This document shows, in pieces, positions 15,368-23,123 of a DNA stretch of 53,081 bases. The position numbers and the translations under genes are program-made. Below the pieces are notes generated by a model. It worked only from the letters and a program-made list of their open reading frames with translations, was not told where the DNA came from and made no database searches. The stretch's first letter is position 1. Each line of letters starts with the position of its first letter. Source of the stretch: Candidatus Oscillibacter pullicola (lineage in GTDB: Bacteria; Bacillota; Clostridia; Oscillospirales; Oscillospiraceae); the NCBI GenBank assembly GCA_019118935.1, contig DWXY01000030.1, positions 1 to 53,081 on the forward strand, in the 5' to 3' direction.

Positions 15368-16747
15368 ATGAAGAGGAAACAGAATCTGGAGGTCTTTGGG
15401 AAGGCGCCCATCCGAAAGGCTGTGCTGCTGCAGGTGGTCCCGGCCGTGGCCAGTCAGATGGTCACGCTGGTCTACAATCTGGCGGACACCTACTTTGTGG
15501 GGATGCTGAACGCCCCCCACGAGACTGCGGCCGTCACTGTGGCCTATCCCTCCTTTCTGATGCTGACCGCCATTTCCAACCTCTTCGGCGTGGGCGGGGC
15601 CAGCGCCATCGCCCAGGCCCTGGGCCGGCAGGACGAGGAGGGCGCCCGGCGGATCGCCGCGGTCTCTCTGGCTGGCGGCCTGCTGTCCGCCCTGCTCTTC
15701 TCCGCGGCGTTCTGGCTGCTGGCCGATCCCGTGCTGCACCTGTGCGACGCCACGGAGGACACCTATGCCATCGCCTACGGCTACGCCAAATGGGTCGTCA
15801 TGCTGGGCGGTCCCTTCACCATTCTCAACACCCTCCTGGCGAATCTGGTCCGGGCGGAGGGCGGCGCCGGAGCCGCCGCCTTTGGCGTCTCCTTCGGCGG
15901 CGTCCTGAATATCCTGCTGGACCCGCTGTTCGTCCTGCCCCAGTTCCTGGGCCTGGGCGCGGTGGGCGCGGGCATGGCCACAGCCCTCTCCAACGGGGCG
16001 GCGGTGGCCTGCTTTGCCGTCTATCTGATCCGCCGCCGGGGCGCCACCTATTTGAACCTGCTGCCGGAGAATCTGCGGTACGCCGCCCAGTACCTGCGCC
16101 CCATTCTAGCCATCGGCTTCCCCTCCGCCCTGCAGTATGCCCTGACAGTGGTGGCCACCGCCGCCCAGGCCGGATTTGTGTCCCAATACCCCACAGAGGC
16201 AGTGGCGGCCCTGGGCATCGTGAAAAAACTGGACCAGCTGCCCCTGTATTTCTCCATCGGCGTCTCCAACGGGCTTCTGCCGCTGCTGGCCTATAACCAC
16301 GCTGCCGGGAATCACCAACGGCGTACGCAGGCCTTCCGGATGGGGAGCCTGATGTCCTTCGGCTTCGCCGTGCTGTGTCTGGTCTGCTATGAGGCGTTCG
16401 CCACCCCTCTGGTCTCCCTGTTCATCGCGGACGCTGCGACGGTCCGCTACGGGGCCGTGTTCCTGCGGTGCATGGTGACGGCAATGCCCATGATGGCCCT
16501 GTGCTATCCCCTGATCATCCAGTTCCAGGCCATGGGCAGGGCCAGGGAGTCCCTGATCTGCTCGATCCTGCGCAAGGGCGTGCTGGACATTCCGCTGCTC
16601 TATCTCATGGACGCGCTCTTTCCCCTGTACGGCTGCATGTGGGTGCAGCCCATCGTGGACGCCATCTCGCTGGCCGCGGCCCTGTGGTTTTACCGGGCCA
16701 TCCAAAGGGGCGGCGCGGCGGGTGAAGCGGCCCCAGCCGGGGCCTGA
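15368..16747 (+). CDS. MATE-family efflux transporter 2
   Basis: 459 residues from ATG 15368. MATE signatures: VPAVASQMVTLVYNLADTYF, VGGASAIAQALGRQDEEGA, NLVRAEGGAGAAAFGVSFGG and FPSALQYALTVVATAAQAG. It follows transporter 1 after 43 bases with no terminator. It is not a close copy of transporter 1, so the cluster is not a recent tandem duplication. Confidence 0.9.
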   Translation: MKRKQNLEVFGKAPIRKAVLLQVVPAVASQMVTLVYNLADTYFVGMLNAPHETAAVTVAYPSFLMLTAISNLFGVGGASAIAQALGRQDEEGARRIAAVSLAGGLLSALLFSAAFWLLADPVLHLCDATEDTYAIAYGYAKWVVMLGGPFTILNTLLANLVRAEGGAGAAAFGVSFGGVLNILLDPLFVLPQFLGLGAVGAGMATALSNGAAVACFAVYLIRRRGATYLNLLPENLRYAAQYLRPILAIGFPSALQYALTVVATAAQAGFVSQYPTEAVAALGIVKKLDQLPLYFSIGVSNGLLPLLAYNHAAGNHQRRTQAFRMGSLMSFGFAVLCLVCYEAFATPLVSLFIADAATVRYGAVFLRCMVTAMPMMALCYPLIIQFQAMGRARESLICSILRKGVLDIPLLYLMDALFPLYGCMWVQPIVDAISLAAALWFYRAIQRGGAAGEAAPAGA

Positions 16748-16791
16748 GACCGGCGCGGGCAAACCGGAATTGTGAGGAGGAGAACGAATCC

Positions 16792-18159
16792 GTGGCAAGC
16801 AAAGAGCATGATTTTTCCGTCGGCAGCATTCCCCGCAACATCATTTCCCTGGCGCTGCCCATGACGGCCGCCCAGCTCATCAACGTGCTGTACAGCGTGG
16901 TGGACCGCATCTACCTGGGGCGGCTCCCCGGGCATCTGGCCCTGACGGGCCTGGGGCTGACGCTGCCCATCATCTCCATCGTGATGGGCTTCGCCAACCT
17001 GTGCGGCACGGGAGGCGCCCCCCTGTGCTCCATCTACCGGGGCAAGGGTGAGGAGGAAGAGGCCGAGCGGATCATGGGCAATGCCTTCACCCTGCTGCTG
17101 ATCTTTGGCGCCGCTGTCACGGGGGTGTTCCTGCTGTTCCGGCATCCCCTACTCTACCTGTTCGGCGCCAGCGACGCCACCTATCCCTATGCCGAGGCGT
17201 ACATGACCATCTATCTGCTGGGGACCGTCTTCGTCATGATCGGCCTGGGGATGAACCCCTTCATCACGTCTCAGGGCTTCGGCCGCACCGGGATGATGAC
17301 CGTGGGCCTGGGGGCAGTGGTCAACATCGTGCTGGACCCGGTCTTCATCTTCGCCCTGGACATGGGGGTGCGGGGCGCGGCGCTGGCCACCGTGATCGCC
17401 CAGGGCTGCTCCGCCGTGTGGGTGCTGAAGTTCCTCACCGGACGGAGGGCCATCCTGCGGCTCCGCCTGCGGAATCTGGCGCTGAGCGCCGGGCGGGTGA
17501 AGTCCATCGTGGCCCTGGGCCTGTCCGGCTTCTTCATGAATCTCACCAACAGTCTGGTGCAGGTGGTGTGCAACGCCACGCTCCAGGCATACGGCGGCGA
17601 CCTGTACGTGGGCGTGATGACCATCATCAACTCCCTGCGGGAGGTGTTCTTCATGCCGGTGCAGGGGCTGACCAACGGCGCCCAGCCGGTCACCGGGTAC
17701 AACTACGGCGCGGGCCGGTACAGCCGCGTCCGGAGCTCCATCCGCTTCAGCGTGGCGGTGACGGTTGGCTACGCCGCTGTCTTCTGGGCCGCCGCCATGC
17801 TGTTCCCCGGGCTTTTGATCCGGGTCTTCAACAGCGAGCCGGAGGTGGTGGCGGCCGGCATCCCCGCCCTGCGCATCTACTTCTGCCTGTTCATCCCCAT
17901 GTCCCTCCAGATGGCGGGGCAGGGTGTGTTCGTGAGCCTGGGGCGCTCCAAGCAGGCGGTCTTCTTCTCTCTGCTGCGCAAGGCCATCATCAACGCGCCG
18001 CTGACGGTCGTCCTGCCCATCTGGATGGGCACCACCGGCGTATTCGCGGCAGAGGCCGTCTCCCAGCTGGTGGGCGGCCTGGCCTGCAGCCTCACCATGT
18101 ATTTCACCGTGTACCGTCCCCTGGGCCGCCTGCCGGACCGCCCGCCGGAGAACAGCTGA
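16792..18159 (+). CDS. MATE-family efflux transporter 3
   Basis: 455 residues, GTG start at 16792 with GAGGAGGAG upstream. Typical features are ISLALPMTAAQLINVLYSVV, GTGGAPLCSIYRGKGEEEEA and MNPFITSQGFGRTGMMTVG. Third member of the putative marR-controlled operon, 44 bases behind transporter 2, with a strong terminator 58 bases after its stop. Confidence 0.9.
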   Translation: MASKEHDFSVGSIPRNIISLALPMTAAQLINVLYSVVDRIYLGRLPGHLALTGLGLTLPIISIVMGFANLCGTGGAPLCSIYRGKGEEEEAERIMGNAFTLLLIFGAAVTGVFLLFRHPLLYLFGASDATYPYAEAYMTIYLLGTVFVMIGLGMNPFITSQGFGRTGMMTVGLGAVVNIVLDPVFIFALDMGVRGAALATVIAQGCSAVWVLKFLTGRRAILRLRLRNLALSAGRVKSIVALGLSGFFMNLTNSLVQVVCNATLQAYGGDLYVGVMTIINSLREVFFMPVQGLTNGAQPVTGYNYGAGRYSRVRSSIRFSVAVTVGYAAVFWAAAMLFPGLLIRVFNSEPEVVAAGIPALRIYFCLFIPMSLQMAGQGVFVSLGRSKQAVFFSLLRKAIINAPLTVVLPIWMGTTGVFAAEAVSQLVGGLACSLTMYFTVYRPLGRLPDRPPENS

Positions 18160-18217
18160 GACCCGGCTGCCGCGCTGCCGTTCTCTCTCCCACTCCCACA
18201 GACCCGCGGGAAAAAGA

Positions 18218-18257
18218 GGGGCCGCTTTTGGAGGTTTTTCCAAAAGCGGCCCCCTTG
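18218..18257 (+). terminator. Terminator after MATE 3
   Basis: GGGCCGCTTTTGGA (18219-18232) pairs with TCCAAAAGCGGCCC (18239-18252) across a T-rich loop. It separates the marR-MATE1-3 unit from MATE 4. Confidence 0.8.
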
Positions 18258-18280
18258 CCTGTTCCGGCCCTCCGCACGTC

Positions 18281-18309
18281 TTGACAAACGGTTCCAGCCC
18301 GGCTATAAT
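18281..18309 (+). promoter_or_regulatory. Consensus sigma-A promoter of the MATE-DarA gene
   Basis: TTGACA (18281-18286), 17-base spacer, TATAAT (18304-18309): a perfect consensus promoter 75 bases before the start. MATE 4 is therefore an independent, probably strongly transcribed unit. Confidence 0.85.
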
Positions 18310-18383
18310 CTTGCCCGCAAGTCCCGGCCGCCCCCTGCGGGAGGCCGGAAGATCCCGGAACCTGTTAGGAGCACCGCCACACC

Positions 18384-20069
18384 ATGAGAGCATCCTCTGC
18401 ATACAGTCTCTTTGACACGGAGAGCGTCTGGGCCATCCTGATGCGGATCGCGCCTCCGGTCATGCTGGCCCAGCTGATCCAGGCCATGTACAACATCGTG
18501 GACAGCTATTTTGTGGGCCAGTTCTCCAGCGACGGCCTCACCGCCCTCTCCATCGTCTACCCTGTCCAGCTGATCGTCACCGCCATCGCCGTCGGCACCG
18601 GCGTGGGCGTCAATACCCTGATGTCCCGGTACGACGGCCAGGGGAACCACCACCTGGCGGACCGGACCGCCGGGACGGGGACGGTCCTGGCGCTGATCAG
18701 CTGGCTGATCTTCGCCGTATTGAGCGGCCTGCTGATGCGTCCCTTTGCCGCGGTCTCCACGGAGTCCTCCTCCGTGGCGGACCTTGCCGTGACATACGGC
18801 ACCATCGTCTGCGTGGGCAGTCCGGGGGTGTTTCTGGAGAGCACCTGGAGCAAGGTCCACCAGGCCCGCGGCAACATGCGCCTGCCCATGCTGGCCCAGA
18901 TCGCCGGCGCCGCGGCCAATATCGTGCTGGACCCGATCCTGATCTTCGGCCTGGGCCCGGCCCCGGCGCTGGGCGTGGCCGGTGCCGCCTACGCCACGGT
19001 GGCGGGCCAGGTGCTGGCAGCGCTCATCGTCGCCTCCGGATTCCGGAAGCCGCCCCCCATCCGGGTGTTCCGCTCCTATGCGGCCAAGATCTACCGGCTG
19101 GGATTCCCCTCCATCTTCATGCAGCTTCTCTTCACGGTCTACATCATGGCCCTGAACATGATCCTGGCCGGCTTCTCCGACGACGCCGTGACGGTCCTGG
19201 GCCTGTATTACAAGGTGCAGTCCTTCTTCTTCATCCCCCTCTCCGGACTCCAGACCTGCATCGTCCCCCTGCTGAGCTATACATATGCCAAGGGCGCCTA
19301 CGGCCGCTGCCGCCGGGTGGTGAAGGACTCCGTCCTGCTGGCCATGTCCTTCATGCTGGTGGGGATCGCCTGCTTCGAGCTGATCCCGGAACAGCTGCTG
19401 CGCATCTTCACCGCGGAGCCCGCGGTCCTGGAGATCGGCGTCCATGCCTTCCACATCATCGGCACCAGCTTTCTGCCCGCCGTGCTCTCCCTGATCCTGC
19501 CGGTCTTTTTCCAGGCCATCGGGGCGGCGCTGCCCAGCGTCCTGCTCTCCCTGACCCGGCAGATCTTCTGCCTGATCCCCGTATTCTGGCTCTTCTCCAG
19601 GATCGATCTGGCCTACACGTGGCTGGCCTTTCCCATTGCGGAGGTCGTGACTGGAGCGCTGGGCCTGTGCTTCTATCTCCACCGCATCCACATCTGGGAC
19701 CGCTACAAGGGCGCGGCCCTGAACCCCGAACGCAAAGGAGCGACTGCTATGAAACTCATCACCGCCATCGTCAACAGGCGGGACACCAGCGAGGTCTGCG
19801 CCGCCCTGACAGACGCCGGCTTTTACTTCACCCGCATGGCCTCCACCGGCGGTTTTCTCACTGGCGGCAACTCCACGCTGCTGATCGGCACGGAGGAGGA
19901 CCGGGTGCCCCAGGCCATCGCCATCATCCGCCAGAACTGCTCCCGCCGGACGGAGAAGATCTCCTCCAACGTGCAGCTGGCCACGCCCTCTGCGGCCTAT
20001 CCCACGGAGGTGACCATAGGCGGCGCCACGCTGTTCGTCTCCGATGTGACGCAGTTTGAAAAGATCTGA
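18384..20069 (+). CDS. MATE transporter fused to a cyclic-di-AMP receptor (DarA/PstA) domain
   Basis: 561 residues in one uninterrupted frame. Residues 1 to about 450 are a complete MATE transporter (RIAPPVMLAQLIQAMYNIVD, then FPSIFMQLLFTVYIMALNM). From Met 456 a full DarA/PstA domain (DUF970) follows: MKLITAIVNRRDTSEV, RMASTGGFLTGGNSTLLIG, PTEVTIGGATLFVSDV. Stand-alone DarA is about 109 residues and binds c-di-AMP as a trimer. The linker (NPERKGATA) is the translated ribosome site of what looks like an originally separate darA gene, so the MATE stop codon has been lost or both products are made. This would link a multidrug-type pump to the c-di-AMP signal that controls osmolyte and potassium balance. 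Confidence 0.88.
   Translation: MRASSAYSLFDTESVWAILMRIAPPVMLAQLIQAMYNIVDSYFVGQFSSDGLTALSIVYPVQLIVTAIAVGTGVGVNTLMSRYDGQGNHHLADRTAGTGTVLALISWLIFAVLSGLLMRPFAAVSTESSSVADLAVTYGTIVCVGSPGVFLESTWSKVHQARGNMRLPMLAQIAGAAANIVLDPILIFGLGPAPALGVAGAAYATVAGQVLAALIVASGFRKPPPIRVFRSYAAKIYRLGFPSIFMQLLFTVYIMALNMILAGFSDDAVTVLGLYYKVQSFFFIPLSGLQTCIVPLLSYTYAKGAYGRCRRVVKDSVLLAMSFMLVGIACFELIPEQLLRIFTAEPAVLEIGVHAFHIIGTSFLPAVLSLILPVFFQAIGAALPSVLLSLTRQIFCLIPVFWLFSRIDLAYTWLAFPIAEVVTGALGLCFYLHRIHIWDRYKGAALNPERKGATAMKLITAIVNRRDTSEVCAALTDAGFYFTRMASTGGFLTGGNSTLLIGTEEDRVPQAIAIIRQNCSRRTEKISSNVQLATPSAAYPTEVTIGGATLFVSDVTQFEKI
19734..19751 (+). promoter_or_regulatory. Internal ribosome site and ATG for free DarA domain
   Basis: AAAGGAG (19734-19740) stands 8 bases before an in-frame ATG (19749-19751) exactly where homology to DarA begins. 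A free 106-residue c-di-AMP receptor could therefore be translated in addition to the fusion. Confidence 0.6.
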
Positions 20070-20111
20070 GCCGCCCGCCACTCCGGCGGCCAGGCACAAG
20101 CAGGACGAAGC

Positions 20112-20150
20112 GCTCCGCCTCAGTGCATGCACTGAGGCGGAGCACTTTTT
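20112..20150 (+). terminator. 32-bp perfect palindrome terminator
   Basis: A perfect palindrome (20112-20143, centre TGCATGCA, arms GCTCCGCCTCAG/CTGAGGCGGAGC) is followed by ACTTTTTGCG. It lies between the ends of the MATE-DarA gene and the convergent apbE gene. Confidence 0.85.
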
Positions 20151-20163
20151 GCGTCAAGACCGA

Positions 20164-21114
20164 TCAGGCGGGGGTGAACGCCGCGCCCGGAGATGCGGCC
20201 ACAGTCCCATCCTCCCGTACGGCCACATATTCGATCATCTCGCCGCTGTCCCTGCGCAGCCGGTCCACCAGGGCGCCGCCCTCCTCTTCTCCCAGGATGA
20301 AAAAGGCAGTGGAGAGCAGGTCTGTGTAAACAGGCCGCGAAGACAGGATGGAGACGCTCTTCAGCGTCAGCGGCATGGGGTATCCGGTCCGCGGGTTCAG
20401 CAGATGGTGGTACACGGTCCCATTCTTCTGGAAGCTGTGCTCATACCAGGAGGATGTGGCGATGCCCGCGTCCTGGAGCTGCACCGTTCCAAACACCGAG
20501 CCGGTGTTGTCCGGGTCCCGGATCGCCACCTTCCACGGCCGGGCCCCGCCCTGCGCGTCCTGGTGCGCGCCGATCACAAACAGGTTCCCGCCGTAGTCCA
20601 GCACGGCCTGCCGGACGCCGCCCCGTCGCAGGCGGTCCACGGTCAGACCCAGAGCGAAGCCCTTTCCGGCTGCGCCCGGGTCCAAACCGATTCCAGAAAG
20701 ATCAAACGTCACGGTCCGCGTCTTCCGGTCCAGGCGGACGTGCTGATAGCCGACCCGGTCCAGCACCGCCTGGATGCGCTCCGCAGAGGGGATCCGGGGC
20801 GTCTGGGACAGAAAATCCCACAGCTTTACCACCGGCCCCACCGTGGGGTCGAATGCTCCGCCGGACAGGCGGCAGATCTCCAGGTTCTGCTCCAGAAAGG
20901 TGTACAGGGTCTCAGAGACCGGCACAGCCTCGCCGGGCCGGATGTCCCGGCAGAGCCTGGAGAGCTCTGAGTCGGGATCGAACATGCTGAGGGTGCGCTC
21001 CAGCCCATGGGCCTCCTCCTCGCACTGCTCCAGCAGCTGCTCCCCGTCCTCCGGGATTTCCGCCGCGATGCGGCAGAGGGTGTCGTACGCCAAAAACGCG
21101 CGGGTATGCTCCAT
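20164..21114 (-). CDS. apbE: FAD:protein FMN transferase ApbE, without signal peptide
   Basis: 316 residues with the full ApbE pattern: SMFDPDSELSRLCRD, GGAFDPTVGPVVKLWDF, LDPGAAGKGFALGLTVDRL, VLDYGGNLFVIG, YHHLLNPRTGYP and the Mg-binding YTDLLSTAFFILG. ApbE moves FMN from FAD onto a Thr or Ser of target proteins. Most ApbE proteins are lipoproteins or secreted; this one starts directly with MEHTRAFLAYDTL, with no signal or lipobox, so it should act in the cytoplasm. It is the last gene of the putative operon with three FMN-domain proteins, its likely targets. Confidence 0.92.
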   Translation of the reverse strand: MEHTRAFLAYDTLCRIAAEIPEDGEQLLEQCEEEAHGLERTLSMFDPDSELSRLCRDIRPGEAVPVSETLYTFLEQNLEICRLSGGAFDPTVGPVVKLWDFLSQTPRIPSAERIQAVLDRVGYQHVRLDRKTRTVTFDLSGIGLDPGAAGKGFALGLTVDRLRRGGVRQAVLDYGGNLFVIGAHQDAQGGARPWKVAIRDPDNTGSVFGTVQLQDAGIATSSWYEHSFQKNGTVYHHLLNPRTGYPMPLTLKSVSILSSRPVYTDLLSTAFFILGEEEGGALVDRLRRDSGEMIEYVAVREDGTVAASPGAAFTPA

Positions 21115-21141
21115 AACGGTTTTCCTTTCCGGTTCTTCTCT

Positions 21142-22083
21142 TTACTGGAAAACGCCGTCCTTGCGCATCTCTTCCAGGACGACCTTGGCCATCCGCAGGT
21201 AGTTGATGAACGCAGGATACATCGGCCGGTTCTTGGGATCCATATCCAGATGCTCGTGATCCGGGTTGGGATTGTCCCAGATCATGCCCATGTCCCGTCC
21301 GGCGGCGTGGGGCAGGCCGGTCAGATCCAGCATGTCCTGGGTGGCGCAGACCTTCAGGTTCAGGTTGTCCATCTGGGTGCGGAAGCCCACCAGGAAGGCG
21401 TGGCGGTCCCAGCCGGAGGGGAACGGATCCTCATAGGTGGGGCAGTCGTACTTAGACTGGCGGTAGTACTTCTTCAGCTCGGGGTGGACGATGTCCTCCT
21501 CGTTGTCCGCGAAGATCTCGTCGAAGCGGCAGGAGAGGATCTTGCCGTTCTCCACCACCACCTTCAGCCAGCCGGTGAGGCCGTAGCCATAGTCCTCGGA
21601 ATAGCTGTACAGCTTCTTGGAGGAGGGCTTGTCCAGCTCCTTGTCCAGCTTGGCCGCGAAGGTCAGCAGCTTCTTCACGCTGCCGGAGGCACTGGCCACC
21701 AGGTCGAAGTCTCCGCTCAGGCTCTGCTTCTCCAGCATCTGCTTCTCCACGTACTGCATGCCCATGGTCAGCACGGAGCCGGCCTTCTGCATCCGGGGCT
21801 TCGTGTACTGCCAGAAGCTGTAACTGGAGCGGCGCTTGGAGATGCCCTGGTACAGGTGGTTGTAATAGGAGGGGGCCGTGATCTCGTTGAGCTCCACAAA
21901 GATCAGCTTGCCGTCGGCCTTCACCGCCTCCACGATGCCCAGGTGGCCCGGATCGGCGGGGAACTCCCCCTCCACGCCGGGATAGTAGGGCGGGAACCGC
22001 TCCTCGATCCGATAGTAGTCGCCCTTCAGCATCCCCTTGGGGGGCTGGACAGACCAGACGGGCTTCTTTCCTGCGTTATCCAT
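21142..22083 (-). CDS. Tandem FMN-binding-domain protein A (degenerate flavinylation motif)
   Basis: 313 residues, no signal peptide. Two FMN_bind-like halves: the first around MLKGDYYRIEERF, GHLGIVEAVKADGKLIFVEL and FDLVASASGSVKKLL; the second around YGLTGWLKVVVENGKIL, CRFDEIFADNEEDI and KKYYRQSKYDCPTY, ending with MLDLTGLP. In paralogues B and C the first half carries TGAS-x-S, the ApbE acceptor motif; here it reads A-S-A-S-G-S (residues 130-135), so the acceptor Ser 133 remains but Thr-Gly are lost. The motifs DEIFAD and YRQSKY are shared by all three. Function unknown; probably a cytoplasmic flavoprotein. Confidence 0.8.
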   Translation of the reverse strand: MDNAGKKPVWSVQPPKGMLKGDYYRIEERFPPYYPGVEGEFPADPGHLGIVEAVKADGKLIFVELNEITAPSYYNHLYQGISKRRSSYSFWQYTKPRMQKAGSVLTMGMQYVEKQMLEKQSLSGDFDLVASASGSVKKLLTFAAKLDKELDKPSSKKLYSYSEDYGYGLTGWLKVVVENGKILSCRFDEIFADNEEDIVHPELKKYYRQSKYDCPTYEDPFPSGWDRHAFLVGFRTQMDNLNLKVCATQDMLDLTGLPHAAGRDMGMIWDNPNPDHEHLDMDPKNRPMYPAFINYLRMAKVVLEEMRKDGVFQ

Positions 22084-22095
22084 GTTCGTTCCTCC

Positions 22096-23091
22096 TTACT
22101 TCACGGCGCCGTCCTTGACCATCTCGTCGTGGACGATCTTGGCCAGGCGCAGATAGTTGTTCCACACGGGAGAGCGGGGACGGGTGACGGAGCGGGCGGT
22201 GGCGTCGCTGTTGGAGACGAGCGCTACGTCGTCCTTGTGGGGCTTGTCCCACACCACGCCCATGTCCGGGCCCTCCACGCAGGGCAGGCCGGTGATGTCG
22301 AACATGTCCTGCGTCTCGCAGACCTTCTTGTTGATGGCGTCGGACTGGTCCTTGAAGCACACCAGCCAGGCGTGCCGGTCCCAGCCGGAGGGGAACGGAT
22401 CCTCATAGGTGGTGGAGAAATACTTGGACTGGCGGTAGAACTGCTTCAGGTCGTCGTAGACGATGTCCTTGGTGTGGTCGGCGAAGATCTCGTCATAGAA
22501 GCACTTGACGATCTTGCCGTCCTCCACCACCACCTGGAGCCAGCCGGTGATGCCGTAGCCGTAATCCTCGGTGTAGCCGTAGTAGCGCTGCTTCTTGTGG
22601 TTGGGGTCCTTCCGCTGGGCGGACACGTCGTCCTTCAGGCCGATCATGTTCTTCATGGAGAAGGAGGCACCGGTCAGCAGGTCATAATCGGCGTCCAGGT
22701 CCTGCTTTTCCAGGATCTGATCCTCCACATACTTGAAGCCGTTGGCCAGCACCCGGCCGTAGGCCACGCTGCGGCGCTTGTCATGGAAGTCCTGGAAGAA
22801 CTGGAACTCCGTGCGGCGCTTGCTGACGTTCTGGAAGTGGCGGACATAGTAGTTGCCCATGGTGGTCTCGTTGAACTCGGCGAAGGCGATCTTGCCGTCG
22901 TCGTCAAACACCACGTCCAGCTCGCCCTTGTGGCCGGGATCGCCCCAGCGGCCGCTGTACCGCAGCTCGGCGTGATAGTAATCACCCTTGACCAGGCCCT
23001 TGTACTGGGGCTGCGCGGTCCAGTCGATCAGCTCGCTCTCGTTGTCCTCATGCCAGGGGCCCAGCCCCAGCCATCTCGTCTTGTCAGTCAT
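22096..23091 (-). CDS. Tandem FMN-binding-domain protein B, predicted ApbE target
   Basis: 331 residues from ATG 23091 (GGAGG upstream; the longer frame lacks homology). First FMN_bind half: LVKGDYYHAELRYSG, KGELDVVFDDDGKIAFAEFN, and DLLTGASFSMKNMIGL, in which T140-G-A-S143-F-S matches the flavinylation motif, with Ser 143 as predicted covalent FMN site. Second half: ITGWLQVVVEDGKIVKCFYD, EIFADHTKDI, QFYRQSKYFSTTYE, DMFDITGLP (motif lost). No export signal. Gap of 12 bases to protein A. Likely an electron carrier or reductase subunit in the cytoplasm; partner and substrate unknown. Confidence 0.82.
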   Translation of the reverse strand: MTDKTRWLGLGPWHEDNESELIDWTAQPQYKGLVKGDYYHAELRYSGRWGDPGHKGELDVVFDDDGKIAFAEFNETTMGNYYVRHFQNVSKRRTEFQFFQDFHDKRRSVAYGRVLANGFKYVEDQILEKQDLDADYDLLTGASFSMKNMIGLKDDVSAQRKDPNHKKQRYYGYTEDYGYGITGWLQVVVEDGKIVKCFYDEIFADHTKDIVYDDLKQFYRQSKYFSTTYEDPFPSGWDRHAWLVCFKDQSDAINKKVCETQDMFDITGLPCVEGPDMGVVWDKPHKDDVALVSNSDATARSVTRPRSPVWNNYLRLAKIVHDEMVKDGAVK

Positions 23092-23123
23092 GTGAATTTC
23101 CTCCTTGTATTTTATTGAATCCT

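Noticed and set aside
21007-23118. 703-codon plus-strand frame opposite FMN proteins A and B
   Set aside because: Its Val/Leu/His/Gly-rich sequence is the expected antisense of GC-rich coding DNA; the minus-strand proteins have clear domains, SD sites and operon spacing.
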